Shown here one piece after another: positions 27,112 through 35,442 of a stretch of DNA of 64,000 nucleotides (its first letter is position 1; each line of letters opens with the position of its first letter). The translations under genes were made by a program, and so were the position numbers. Source of the stretch: Streptomyces sp. MJM8645. GTDB lineage: Bacteria; Actinomycetota; Actinomycetes; Streptomycetales; Streptomycetaceae. The stretch is taken from the NCBI RefSeq assembly GCF_001625365.1, contig NZ_LJJF01000001.1:4475001-4539000 (forward strand), written 5' to 3'. The notes beneath the pieces are model-generated. The model saw nothing but the letters and a program-made list of their open reading frames with translations. It made no database searches and was not told where the DNA came from.

Positions 27112-28932
27112 ATGACTGATCTGGCCACCAGCCCGGTCGGCGGCTCCCGCAAGGGGTCGCTCGAACCGGAGGGCGCGATCGCGCCCCGCCCCGGACGGCT
27201 CGACGGCCTGCTGGAGCGCCCCTGGGCGGTCCGCTCGGCCGAGGCCCTGGTCTCGATCGTGGCGGCGTTCGGCTTCGCGCTGCTCTGCACCCGCATCGAC
27301 GTCAACCCGCTGAACCGGGTGGGCCAGGTCAGCGGTCTGGCCATGCTCCAGAAGTACGCCGCCATCGTGGGCCTGCCCATCCTGGCGGTGCTGCTGTACG
27401 CCGCCTACCGGGGCAGCCTGGCCCGGTACCAGCTGGCCCAGCGGCTGGTCTGCGCGGCCGTCGCGGGACTGGCCACCGGCGCGGTCGCGGGCGGGATCGC
27501 GGTGGCGCTGAACGGCACCCAGTGGGGCCTCGGCGGTCAGGAGGGCGACCCGGGCAACCTCATGGGCATGGCCAACGACATGCTGCGCGGCAAGGGCCTG
27601 CCCGGGGTCTACCCGCCCGGCTTCCCGGCGCTGCTGGCGGTCTGGTCGAAGCTGTTCTACGGCGGCGTCGGCGGCGTCGGCTACGCCATGAAGGACGTCC
27701 AGCTGATCTGCAGCGCACTGGTCGGCCCGATGGCGTACCTCTCCTGGCGGCTGATGCTGCGGCCGGTCTGGGCGCTGCTGATCGCCGTCCCGTCGGCGAT
27801 CCTCTTCCTCGACCCGATCCGGCCGTACAGCCACGTCACGATGCTGGTCATGGTGCCGATGCTGGCCGCCGCCCTGCGGGAGCTGCGCCGGTCGCACGAG
27901 CTGTCGACCCGGTCCACGGTGCTGCGCGGCCTCGGCTTCGGCGTCTCGTTCGGCCTGATGTTCCTCTGGTACTCGGGCTGGTTCGTCTGGGCCGCGCCCG
28001 GCGTCCTCGTCCTGACGCTGTTCGTCATCCCGTGGCGCCAGGGCGCCGCCCGGATCAAGCGGGTGCTGCTGTTCCTCGGCGTGACGCTGGTGAGCGCCGG
28101 CGTGGTCGGCTCGCCGCTGCTGTACGAGCTGGTGCGGCTGGGCGCCCAGGCCAAGGACCGGTACGCGTACCTCTCGGTGTACATCGACCCGGCGTACATC
28201 ATGGGCTGGGCCTCGGACCGCAACGGCGACCTGAACTACCACGACTTCCCGTGGCACGGTGAGCTCGCCGGGCAGAGCGCCTACACCCTGCTGCTGCTCG
28301 CCGGGGTCGCGCTGGCGCTGGGCCTCGGGCTGCGCAGCATCACCGTCCGGACCGTGACGGCCACCCTGATCAGCGCCTGGCTGCTGCGCTTCTGGTTCGC
28401 CTCCCAGATGGCCCAGACCAAGTCCATCCAGCTGTACCCGCGGACGACCTGGATCATCCTGTACGCGTTGATGATCCTCGCGGTGCTCGGCCTGATGTTC
28501 CTCGTCCAGCGGGGCGCCGGCTGGCTGCGCACGGTGCAGCGGGTCGCCGCCGTCGGGCGGCCGGCGCCGCTCACCCTGCGGCCCGCGGTCACCGGCCGGC
28601 TGGTCGCCGGCGCGGTCTGCGCGGTGGCGCTGTTCGCCACCATGGCCGCCTCCTGGTCGGCGGACCGCTACATGCCGACCACGAAGCCCGAGTTCGTGCC
28701 GGTCGCCGGGGCCAAGGGCATCGACATGGGCGCGGACGCCTGGCGCGCCCACATCCTGGTGAACCGCGACGGCAAGTGCCCGAAGTACGACCCGGCCGGG
28801 CCGACCGACTGCGCGCCGGTGAACAAGGAGCTCAAGGAGTACAACAACGAGCCCGACAAGGGTCAGCTGTGGTGCGCCAACGTGACCGGCGACGAGTGGG
28901 CGCTGACCTGCGGGAGCAAGCGACCCTGGTGA
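27112..28932 (+). CDS. Putative GT-C glycosyltransferase with AftA-like layout
   Basis: The product has 606 residues. About twelve hydrophobic segments run to residue 525, followed by an extracytoplasmic C-terminal domain of about 80 residues containing three Cys. The first large outside loop holds GDPGNL (Asp146), GKGLPG and Y167-PPG-F. This Asp plus YPPG arrangement resembles the arabinofuranosyltransferase AftA and other actinobacterial GT-C enzymes; I offer that as a resemblance, not an identification. The ATG at 27112 has GGAAG at 27099-27103; an in-frame GTG lies at 27103. It ends the glycan locus, just before a long hairpin and the S10 operon. Confidence 0.72.
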   Translation: MTDLATSPVGGSRKGSLEPEGAIAPRPGRLDGLLERPWAVRSAEALVSIVAAFGFALLCTRIDVNPLNRVGQVSGLAMLQKYAAIVGLPILAVLLYAAYRGSLARYQLAQRLVCAAVAGLATGAVAGGIAVALNGTQWGLGGQEGDPGNLMGMANDMLRGKGLPGVYPPGFPALLAVWSKLFYGGVGGVGYAMKDVQLICSALVGPMAYLSWRLMLRPVWALLIAVPSAILFLDPIRPYSHVTMLVMVPMLAAALRELRRSHELSTRSTVLRGLGFGVSFGLMFLWYSGWFVWAAPGVLVLTLFVIPWRQGAARIKRVLLFLGVTLVSAGVVGSPLLYELVRLGAQAKDRYAYLSVYIDPAYIMGWASDRNGDLNYHDFPWHGELAGQSAYTLLLLAGVALALGLGLRSITVRTVTATLISAWLLRFWFASQMAQTKSIQLYPRTTWIILYALMILAVLGLMFLVQRGAGWLRTVQRVAAVGRPAPLTLRPAVTGRLVAGAVCAVALFATMAASWSADRYMPTTKPEFVPVAGAKGIDMGADAWRAHILVNRDGKCPKYDPAGPTDCAPVNKELKEYNNEPDKGQLWCANVTGDEWALTCGSKRPW

Positions 28933-28977
28933 CGCGGGTCCGCGGCGGTGCGCGCCGCGGGTGAGGACGGTCACCCG

Positions 28978-29013
28978 ATCGGGGCCGGTGAGGGCGACCT
29001 CACCGGCCCCGAT
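28978..29013 (+). terminator. Strong hairpin between the glycan locus and the S10 operon
   Basis: ATCGGGGCCGGTGAGG (28978-28993), loop GCGA, then the exact complement (28998-29013): a perfect 16-bp stem, extendable by three more pairs. It lies 45 bp after the GT-C-like gene stop. Confidence 0.88.
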
Positions 29014-29352
29014 TGGCATCCGGGCTGCTCCATGTGGCAGTATGTCCAAGTTGCTCGGTTGAGTTGCCGATGCTGTGCGCCTCCCGCCGGGAGGACTGGA
29101 AGCGAGTCCCAGGTACTCGTCGTTCCCGTGATGGCCGTTAAGCGTGAAGTCGACGCCACGGCAGCTGCGGGGCGAAAGTACGGGAATCTTCCGGGAAGTG
29201 CATGCGGGGCCTCGGCCCGGCCCCCCCACCCCGAAAGTTTGAAACCGACGAGCTTTTCGCCGGTTTTTTGCAAGCGCGAGCGCGACACGCCCGAGCGCGG
29301 GGGTCGGAGGGTGGTCGTGCAGTGACTAAGGACAAAGGACTACTGAGTAGCC
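29014..29352 (+). other. S10 operon leader region
   Basis: This stretch has no gene. A weak promoter candidate lies at its left edge (TTGGCA at 29013-29018, CAGTAT at 29038-29043, 19-bp spacer). Toward the right is a terminator-like hairpin with a six-T run, listed separately. rpsJ itself has only a weak ribosome binding site. The layout, long leader plus internal terminator, suggests control by attenuation. Confidence 0.5.
29242..29269 (+). terminator. Candidate attenuator in the S10 leader
   Basis: AAACCG-A-CGA (29242-29251) pairs with TCG-C-CGGTTT (29257-29266), leaving one A/C mismatch and a five-base loop. The run of T continues to 29269. A T-tract is rare in this genome, so this is a good candidate for an intrinsic terminator placed 84 bp before rpsJ. 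Confidence 0.55.
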
Positions 29353-29661
29353 ATGGCGGGACAGAAGATCCGCATCCGGCTCAAGGCCTACGACCACGAG
29401 GTCATCGATTCCTCGGCGAAGAAGATCGTCGAGACGGTGATCCGAACTGGTGCGCAGGTCGCAGGCCCGGTGCCGCTGCCCACTGAGAAGAACGTGTACT
29501 GCGTCATCCGCTCGCCGCACAAGTACAAGGACTCGCGCGAGCACTTCGAGATGCGTACTCACAAGCGTCTGATCGACATCCTCGACCCCACGCCGAAGAC
29601 GGTTGACTCGCTCATGCGTCTCGACCTGCCGGCTGGCGTCGACATCGAGATCAAGCTCTGA
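29353..29661 (+). CDS. rpsJ: 30S ribosomal protein S10
   Basis: The product has 102 residues, full length, with the conserved RIRLKAYDH start and the SPHKYKDSREHFEMRTHKR centre. S10 sits in the 30S head and also binds NusB in transcription antitermination. It is first in the S10 operon, behind a leader of about 300 bp with a terminator-like hairpin. rplC follows after 14 bp. Confidence 0.98.
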   Translation: MAGQKIRIRLKAYDHEVIDSSAKKIVETVIRTGAQVAGPVPLPTEKNVYCVIRSPHKYKDSREHFEMRTHKRLIDILDPTPKTVDSLMRLDLPAGVDIEIKL

Positions 29662-29675
29662 GAGGCGCACCGAAG

Positions 29676-30323
29676 ATGGCTAAGCAGATTAAGGGCATCC
29701 TGGGCGAGAAGCTCGGCATGACCCAGGTCTGGGACGAGAACAACCGGATCGTTCCGGTGACCGTCGTCAAGGCTGGGCCCAATGTCGTGACCCAGGTCCA
29801 CACCGCTGACAGTCCGGCCGGCTACGACGCCGTCCAGATCGGCTTCGGCGAGATCGACCCCCGCAAGGTGAACAAGCCCCTCGCGGGCCACTTCGCCAAG
29901 GCCGGTGTCACCCCGCGCCGCCACCTGGTCGAGCTCCGTACCTCGGACGCGTCCGAGTACACCCTCGGCCAGGAGATCACCGCGGAGCTGTTCGAGGCGG
30001 GTGTCAAGGTCGACGTGACCGGCACCTCCAAGGGCAAGGGCTTCGCCGGTGTCATGAAGCGCCACAACTTCCGGGGCCTCGGCGCCGGTCACGGTGTGCA
30101 GCGCAAGCACCGCTCGCCCGGCTCGATCGGTGGCTGCGCCACCCCGGGTCGCGTGTTCAAGGGCATGAGGATGGCCGGCCGGATGGGCCACGAGCGCGTG
30201 ACCACCCAGAACCTGACCGTCCATGCCGTTGACGCGGAGAAGGGGCTGCTCCTGATCAAGGGCGCAATCCCGGGTCCGAACGGCGGCCTCGTCCTCGTCC
30301 GCACCGCGGCGAAGGGGCTGTGA
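29676..30323 (+). CDS. rplC: 50S ribosomal protein L3
   Basis: The product has 215 residues. It starts with GILGEKLGMTQ and carries the central extension motif SPGSIGGCATPGRVFKGMRM that reaches toward the peptidyl-transferase centre. L3 is an early 23S assembly protein. It lies 4 bp before rplD in the S10 operon. Confidence 0.98.
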   Translation: MAKQIKGILGEKLGMTQVWDENNRIVPVTVVKAGPNVVTQVHTADSPAGYDAVQIGFGEIDPRKVNKPLAGHFAKAGVTPRRHLVELRTSDASEYTLGQEITAELFEAGVKVDVTGTSKGKGFAGVMKRHNFRGLGAGHGVQRKHRSPGSIGGCATPGRVFKGMRMAGRMGHERVTTQNLTVHAVDAEKGLLLIKGAIPGPNGGLVLVRTAAKGL

Positions 30324-30327
30324 GGAT

Positions 30328-31005
30328 ATGAGCACCATTGACATCCTGTCGCCCTCGGGCGACAAGACCGGCAGCCTCGAGCTGCCGGCCGAGATCTTCG
30401 ACGCGAAGGTCAGCGTTCCGCTGATGCACCAGGTCGTCGTGGCGCAGCTCGCTGCGGCCCGTCAGGGCACCCACAAGACCAAGACTCGTGCCGAGGTCCG
30501 CGGTGGCGGCCGTAAGCCGTACCGCCAGAAGGGCACCGGCCGCGCCCGTCAGGGCTCGACCCGCGCCCCGCAGTTCGCCGGCGGTGGCGTCGTGCACGGT
30601 CCCGTGCCGCGCGACTACTCGCAGCGGACCCCGAAGAAGATGATCGCCGCCGCCCTGCGCGGTGCGCTCACCGACCGGGCCCGCCACAACCGCATCCACG
30701 TCGTCACCGACGTGATCGCGGCCGAGGCGCCGTCGACCAAGGCCGCCAAGGGTCTGTTCGGCAAGATCACCGAGCGCAAGAACATCCTCCTCGTCGTCGA
30801 GCGTGCCGACGAGCTGGGTCTGAAGAGCGCCCGCAACCTGCCGCACGTGCACATCCTGGACGCCGGTCAGCTGAACACCTACGACGTGCTCGTCTCCGAC
30901 GATGTGGTCTTCACCCAGGCCGCCTTCGAGCGTTTCGTGGCGGGTCCCGCCGCGTCCGCCAAGGCCGTGGCTGCTGAGGGCGAGCTCGAAGGGAGCGCCG
31001 CCTGA
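30328..31005 (+). CDS. rplD: 50S ribosomal protein L4
   Basis: The product has 225 residues with the long tunnel loop EVRGGGRKPYRQKGTGRARQ that lines the peptide exit tunnel at the macrolide site; it looks wild type. A short acidic C-terminal tail (EGELEGSAA) is typical of actinomycetes. In E. coli L4 represses its own operon through leader attenuation, which is of interest given the hairpin ahead of rpsJ. The stop overlaps the rplW start by 1 nt. Confidence 0.98.
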   Translation: MSTIDILSPSGDKTGSLELPAEIFDAKVSVPLMHQVVVAQLAAARQGTHKTKTRAEVRGGGRKPYRQKGTGRARQGSTRAPQFAGGGVVHGPVPRDYSQRTPKKMIAAALRGALTDRARHNRIHVVTDVIAAEAPSTKAAKGLFGKITERKNILLVVERADELGLKSARNLPHVHILDAGQLNTYDVLVSDDVVFTQAAFERFVAGPAASAKAVAAEGELEGSAA

Positions 31006-31325
31006 TGGCTGCAGAGATCACGAGCAAGACGTTCACGGACCCCCGTGACGTCCTGGTGAAGCCGGTCATCTCGGAGAAGAGCTACTCGCTCCTCGACGAG
31101 AACAAGTACACGTTCGTCGTGTCGCCCGGTGCCAACAAGACCCAGATCAAGCAGGCCGTCGAGGCGGTCTTCTCGGTCAAGGTCGAGTCCGTCAACACGC
31201 TCAACCGTCAGGGCAAGCGCAAGCGCTCCAAGACGGGCTTTGGCAAGCGCAAGGACACCAAGCGCGCCATCGTGACGCTGGCTGAGGGCAACCGCATCGA
31301 CATCTTCGGTGGTCCGGTCTCCTAA
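31005..31325 (+). CDS. rplW: 50S ribosomal protein L23
   Basis: The product has 106 residues. It has the DPRDVLVKPVISEKSYSL start and the basic KRKRSKTGFGKRKDTKRA loop. L23 sits at the tunnel exit and is the docking site for trigger factor and SRP. The ATG overlaps the rplD stop (TGATG). Confidence 0.98.
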   Translation: MAAEITSKTFTDPRDVLVKPVISEKSYSLLDENKYTFVVSPGANKTQIKQAVEAVFSVKVESVNTLNRQGKRKRSKTGFGKRKDTKRAIVTLAEGNRIDIFGGPVS

Positions 31326-31368
31326 CGGAGATCGTGATCGTCGATAAGGACGAGGACGAGAGAGCCAA

Positions 31369-32205
31369 ATGGGCATCCGCAAGTACAAGCCGACTACGCC
31401 GGGCCGTCGTGGCTCCAGCGTGGCCGACTTCGTAGAGATCACGCGGTCCACGCCGGAGAAGTCGCTGGTTCGCCCCCTGCACAGCAAGGGCGGCCGTAAC
31501 AACGCCGGTCGGATCACCGTTCGCCACCAGGGTGGCGGGCACAAGCGCGCCTACCGCGTGATCGACTTCCGTCGTCACGACAAGGACGGCGTGCCGGCCA
31601 AGGTCGCGCACATCGAGTACGACCCGAACCGCACCGCGCGCATCGCGCTCCTGCACTACGCGGACGGCGAGAAGCGCTACATCATCGCGCCGCGCGGCAT
31701 CGCGCAGGGTGACCGGATCGAGAACGGCGCTGGCGCCGACATCAAGCCGGGCAACAACCTGCCGCTGCGCAACATCCCGGTCGGTACCACCATCCACGCG
31801 GTGGAGCTGCGTCCCGGTGGCGGTGCCAAGATGGCCCGCTCCGCCGGTGCCGGCATCCAGCTGCTGGCGCGTGAGGGCAAGATGGCGCACCTGCGCATGC
31901 CCTCCGGTGAGATCCGCCTGGTGGACGCGCGCTGCCGCGCCACCGTCGGCGAGGTCGGCAACGCCGAGCAGTCGAACATCAACTGGGGCAAGGCCGGCCG
32001 TATGCGCTGGAAGGGCGTTCGCCCGACCGTGCGTGGTGTCGCCATGAACCCGATCGACCACCCGCACGGTGGTGGTGAGGGTAAGACCTCTGGTGGCCGC
32101 CACCCGGTCTCGCCGTGGGGCCAGAAGGAGGGTCGCACTCGTAGCCCGAAGAAGGCTTCGAACGCCCTCATCGTGCGCCGCCGCAAGACCAACAAGAAGC
32201 GCTAG
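31369..32205 (+). CDS. rplB: 50S ribosomal protein L2
   Basis: The product has 278 residues, full length. It carries the conserved C-terminal GxxMNPxDHPHGGGEGK loop, whose His is needed for peptidyl-transferase-centre structure. L2 is essential for subunit joining. The ATG follows a 43-bp spacer with GAGAGAGCC. rpsS starts 11 bp downstream. Confidence 0.98.
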   Translation: MGIRKYKPTTPGRRGSSVADFVEITRSTPEKSLVRPLHSKGGRNNAGRITVRHQGGGHKRAYRVIDFRRHDKDGVPAKVAHIEYDPNRTARIALLHYADGEKRYIIAPRGIAQGDRIENGAGADIKPGNNLPLRNIPVGTTIHAVELRPGGGAKMARSAGAGIQLLAREGKMAHLRMPSGEIRLVDARCRATVGEVGNAEQSNINWGKAGRMRWKGVRPTVRGVAMNPIDHPHGGGEGKTSGGRHPVSPWGQKEGRTRSPKKASNALIVRRRKTNKKR

Positions 32206-32216
32206 GAGCAGGTCAG

Positions 32217-32498
32217 ATGCCGCGCAGTCTCAAGAAGGGCCCCTTCATCGACGGCCACCTTCTCAAGAAGGTGGACGCGCAGAACGAGGCGGGTACCCAG
32301 AACGTCATCAAGACCTGGTCCCGTCGCTCCGTGATCTTCCCGGCCATGCTCGGCCACACGATCGCGGTGCACGATGGCCGTAAGCACGTCCCGGTGTTCG
32401 TCACCGAGTCGATGGTCGGCCACAAGCTCGGCGAGTTCGCGCCGACGCGTACCTTCCGCGGTCACGTCAAGGACGACCGCAAGTCGAAGCGTCGCTAG
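32217..32498 (+). CDS. rpsS: 30S ribosomal protein S19
   Basis: The product has 93 residues, the standard length, with the PRSLKKGPF start and TFRGHVKDDRKSKRR end. S19 forms a complex with S13 at the top of the 30S head and contacts the A-site tRNA region. It follows rplB after 11 bp with an AGGAGCAGGT ribosome binding site. Confidence 0.98.
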   Translation: MPRSLKKGPFIDGHLLKKVDAQNEAGTQNVIKTWSRRSVIFPAMLGHTIAVHDGRKHVPVFVTESMVGHKLGEFAPTRTFRGHVKDDRKSKRR

Positions 32499-32548
32499 TC
32501 GCCAGCGAGATTACCGACTCAATGACTTACACCAGCAAGGGGACAACC

Positions 32549-32896
32549 ATGGAAGCCAGGGCCCAGGCGCGGTACATCCGCGTCACGCCCATGAAGGCCC
32601 GCCGCGTGGTGGACCTCATCCGTGGCCTTCCGGCCACGGAGGCCCAGGCCGTCCTGCGTTTCGCTCCGCAGGCCGCCACCGTGCCCGTCGGCAAGGTGCT
32701 CGACAGCGCCATTGCCAACGCCGCGCACAACTACAACCACTCCAACGTGGACGACCTCGTCATCAGCGAGGCGTACGTTGACGAGGGCCCGACCCTGAAG
32801 CGGTTCCGTCCGCGTGCGCAGGGTCGTGCCTACCGGATCCGCAAGCGGACCAGCCACATCACCGTGGTCGTCAGCAGCAAGGAAGGGACCCGGTAA
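32549..32896 (+). CDS. rplV: 50S ribosomal protein L22
   Basis: The product has 115 residues from ATG 32549, which follows AAGGGGACAACC and gives the conserved MEARAQARYIRVTP start. An upstream in-frame ATG at 32522 would add nine unsupported residues. The tunnel hairpin (RFRPRAQGRAYRIRKRTSH) is intact. L22 lines the exit tunnel with L4. The stop overlaps the rpsC start by 1 nt. Confidence 0.97.
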   Translation: MEARAQARYIRVTPMKARRVVDLIRGLPATEAQAVLRFAPQAATVPVGKVLDSAIANAAHNYNHSNVDDLVISEAYVDEGPTLKRFRPRAQGRAYRIRKRTSHITVVVSSKEGTR

Positions 32897-33720
32897 TGGG
32901 CCAGAAGGTTAACCCGCACGGGTTCCGCCTCGGCATCAGCACGGACTTCAAGTCCCGCTGGTACGCCGACAAGCTGTACAAGGACTACGTCAAGGAAGAC
33001 GTTGCCATTCGTCGCATGATGACGAAGGGCATGGAGCGCGCCGGCATCTCCAAGGTCGAGATCGAGCGCACCCGCGACCGCGTCCGCGTTGACATCCACA
33101 CCGCTCGCCCCGGCATCGTCATCGGCCGCCGTGGCACCGAGGCCGACCGCATCCGCGGCGACCTCGAGAAGCTGACCGGCAAGCAGGTCCAGCTGAACAT
33201 CCTCGAGGTCAAGAACCCCGAGCTGGACGCCCAGCTCGTGGCTCAGGGCGTCGCGGAGCAGCTGTCCTCCCGCGTCTCCTTCCGCCGTGCCATGCGCAAG
33301 TCGATGCAGGGCACCATGAAGTCCGGCGCCAAGGGCATCAAGGTCCAGTGCTCCGGTCGTCTCGGCGGCGCCGAGATGAGCCGCTCGGAGTTCTACCGCG
33401 AGGGCCGTGTGCCGCTGCACACCCTGCGCGCGAACGTCGACTACGGCTTCTTCGAGGCCAAGACGACCTTCGGCCGCATCGGTGTGAAGGTCTGGATCTA
33501 CAAGGGCGACGTCAAGAACATCGCCGAGGTCCGCGCTGAGAACGCCGCTGCCCGCTCGGGTAACCGCCCGGCCCGTCCCGAGGGTGGTCGTCCCGCCCGC
33601 GGTGGCGAGCGCCGTGGTGGCGAGCGCGGTGGCCGCGGCCGTCGCCCCGCCGCGTCCGAGGCCCCCGCGGCCGCGGCCGCGGAGGCTCCGGCTGCCGAGA
33701 ACACCGGAACGGAGGCCTGA
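32896..33720 (+). CDS. rpsC: 30S ribosomal protein S3
   Basis: The product has 274 residues. The core holds the KH domain (GIVIGRRGTEADRIR) and C-terminal S3 domain to about residue 215. A tail of about 60 residues follows, rich in Arg/Gly (GGERRGGERGGRGRR) and then Ala/Pro. This low-complexity extension is typical of Streptomyces S3 and absent in E. coli. S3 lies at the mRNA entry channel. The ATG overlaps the rplV stop (TAATG). Confidence 0.98.
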   Translation: MGQKVNPHGFRLGISTDFKSRWYADKLYKDYVKEDVAIRRMMTKGMERAGISKVEIERTRDRVRVDIHTARPGIVIGRRGTEADRIRGDLEKLTGKQVQLNILEVKNPELDAQLVAQGVAEQLSSRVSFRRAMRKSMQGTMKSGAKGIKVQCSGRLGGAEMSRSEFYREGRVPLHTLRANVDYGFFEAKTTFGRIGVKVWIYKGDVKNIAEVRAENAAARSGNRPARPEGGRPARGGERRGGERGGRGRRPAASEAPAAAAAEAPAAENTGTEA

Positions 33721-33725
33721 CTCCA

Positions 33726-34145
33726 ATGCTGATCCCCCGTCGGGTCAAGCACCGCAAGCAGCACCACCCCAAGCGCCGTGGCGCTGCCAAGGGTGGCACC
33801 GAGCTCGCCTTCGGCGAGTACGGCATCCAGGCCGTCACCCCGGCCTACGTGACGAACCGGCAGATCGAGTCCGCTCGTATCGCCGTCACCCGTCACATCA
33901 AGCGTGGCGGCAAGGTCTGGATCAACATCTACCCGGACCGTCCGCTCACCAAGAAGCCGGCCGAGACCCGCATGGGTTCCGGTAAGGGTTCGCCCGAGTG
34001 GTGGATCGCGAACGTGCACCCGGGTCGGGTCATGTTCGAGCTGTCGTACCCCAACGAGAAGGTGGCTCGTGAGGCGCTGACCCGCGCAGCTCACAAGCTC
34101 CCGATGAAGTGCCGGATCATCCGGCGCGAGGCAGGTGAGAGCTGA
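33726..34145 (+). CDS. rplP: 50S ribosomal protein L16
   Basis: The product has 139 residues, full length. It has the basic MLIPRRVKHRKQHHPKR start and the RMGSGKGSPEWWIANV loop near the A-site tRNA elbow. L16 is a late-assembly protein and helps place A-site tRNA. It lies 5 bp after rpsC, and its stop overlaps the rpmC start by 1 nt. Confidence 0.98.
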   Translation: MLIPRRVKHRKQHHPKRRGAAKGGTELAFGEYGIQAVTPAYVTNRQIESARIAVTRHIKRGGKVWINIYPDRPLTKKPAETRMGSGKGSPEWWIANVHPGRVMFELSYPNEKVAREALTRAAHKLPMKCRIIRREAGES

Positions 34146-34369
34146 TGTCGGCCGGCACCAAGGCTGCTGACCTCCGCGAGCTGGACAACGAGGGTCTCGT
34201 TGCCAAGCTCCGTGAGGCCAAGGAGGAGCTGTTCAACCTCCGCTTCCAGGCGGCGACCGGGCAGCTCGACAACCACGGACGGCTCAAGCTCGTCCGTAAG
34301 GACATCGCGCGGATCTACACCCTGATGCGCGAGCGCGAGCTGGGCATCGAGACGGTGGAGAACGCCTGA
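34145..34369 (+). CDS. rpmC: 50S ribosomal protein L29
   Basis: The product has 74 residues and is the usual two-helix protein (LREAKEELFNLRFQ...GQLDNHGRLK). L29 sits beside L23 at the tunnel exit. Both ends overlap neighbours by 1 nt (TGATG with rplP and with rpsQ), so translation is coupled. Confidence 0.97.
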   Translation: MSAGTKAADLRELDNEGLVAKLREAKEELFNLRFQAATGQLDNHGRLKLVRKDIARIYTLMRERELGIETVENA

Positions 34370-34641
34370 TGACTGAGAACACCAACGAGACGCGCGGTTT
34401 CCGCAAGACCCGTGAGGGTCTCGTCGTCAGCGACAAGATGGACAAGACCGTCGTCGTCGCCGTCGAGGACCGCGTCAAGCACGCTCTGTACGGCAAGGTC
34501 ATCCGCCGTACGAACAAGCTGAAGGCGCACGACGAGGCGAACGCCTGCGGCATCGGCGACCGGGTCCTCCTCGCGGAGACCCGCCCGCTGTCCGCGACGA
34601 AGCGCTGGCGCGTCGTCGAGATCCTCGAGAAGGCCAAGTAA
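34369..34641 (+). CDS. rpsQ: 30S ribosomal protein S17
   Basis: The product has 90 residues and an OB fold, with the family pattern VSDKMDKTVVVAVEDRVKH and a C-terminal ETRPLSATKRWRVVEILEKA. S17 is a primary 16S-binding protein. It is last in the S10 operon before a 102-bp gap that marks the boundary with the spc genes. Confidence 0.98.
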   Translation: MTENTNETRGFRKTREGLVVSDKMDKTVVVAVEDRVKHALYGKVIRRTNKLKAHDEANACGIGDRVLLAETRPLSATKRWRVVEILEKAK

Positions 34642-34669
34642 CGAAGTTGATGCGGTACGGCCGTATGTG

Positions 34670-34695
34670 CACCAGGCCCCTCGCGGGCGCTGGTG
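34670..34695 (+). promoter_or_regulatory. Hairpin at the S10/spc operon boundary
   Basis: CACCAGGCCC (34670-34679) pairs with GGGC plus CTGGTG (34685-34695) with one bulged G, a 10-bp stem. It sits in the 102-bp gap between rpsQ and rplN, the only sizeable gap in this part of the cluster, and may act as a weak terminator or processing site. Confidence 0.5.
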
Positions 34696-34743
34696 TGAGC
34701 AGCGGCCGGCCCGTCAGCTCTCGTTGACGATCAGGAGAAAGCT

Positions 34744-35115
34744 GTGATCCAGCAGGAGTCGCGACTGCGAGTCGCCGACAACACGGGCGCGAAGGAAATC
34801 CTTTGCATCCGCGTTCTCGGTGGTTCCGGTCGCCGCTACGCCGGCATCGGGGACGTCATCGTCGCGACCGTCAAGGACGCGATCCCCGGCGGTTCGGTGA
34901 AGAAGGGTGACGTCGTCAAGTGCGTCGTCGTCCGTACCGTGAAGTCGCGTCGTCGTCCGGATGGCTCGTACATCCGCTTCGACGAGAACGCCGCGGTCGT
35001 TCTGAAGAACACCGATGGTGACCCCCGTGGTACCCGCATCTTCGGCCCGGTGGGCCGCGAGCTGCGTGACAAGAAGTTCATGAAGATCATCTCGCTTGCG
35101 CCGGAGGTGCTCTAA
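34744..35115 (+). CDS. rplN: 50S ribosomal protein L14
   Basis: The product has 123 residues, one more than the common 122; the extra residue appears to be Thr in KNTDGDP. The core MIQQESRLRVADNTGAKE and GTRIFGPVGRELR are standard. L14 helps form intersubunit bridges. The GTG start has AGGAGAAA upstream. It is first in the spc-type group, with rplX starting 3 bp after. Confidence 0.98.
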   Translation: MIQQESRLRVADNTGAKEILCIRVLGGSGRRYAGIGDVIVATVKDAIPGGSVKKGDVVKCVVVRTVKSRRRPDGSYIRFDENAAVVLKNTDGDPRGTRIFGPVGRELRDKKFMKIISLAPEVL

Positions 35116-35118
35116 CCC

Positions 35119-35442
35119 ATGGCGAACAGCATGAAGATCAAGAAGGGTGACCTGGTTCAGGTCATCACCGGCAAGGACCGCGGCAAGCAGGGCAAGGTCA
35201 TTCAGGCCATGCCCGCCGAGAACAAGGTCCTGGTCGAGGGTGTGAACCGGGTCAAGAAGCACACCAAGCCGGGCCCGGGCACTCAGGGTGGCATCGTCAC
35301 CGTCGAGGCCCCGGTGCACGTCTCCAACGTCCAGCTGGTCGTGGAGAAGGACGGCAAGAAGGTCGTCACCCGCGTTGGCTACCGCTTCGATGACGAGGGC
35401 AACAAGATCCGCGTTGCCAAGCGAACCGGTGAGGACATCTGA
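35119..35442 (+). CDS. rplX: 50S ribosomal protein L24
   Basis: The product has 107 residues with a KOW motif (KKGDLVQVITGKDRGKQGKV). L24 is an assembly initiator near the tunnel exit. The stop overlaps the rplE start by 1 nt. Confidence 0.98.
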   Translation: MANSMKIKKGDLVQVITGKDRGKQGKVIQAMPAENKVLVEGVNRVKKHTKPGPGTQGGIVTVEAPVHVSNVQLVVEKDGKKVVTRVGYRFDDEGNKIRVAKRTGEDI

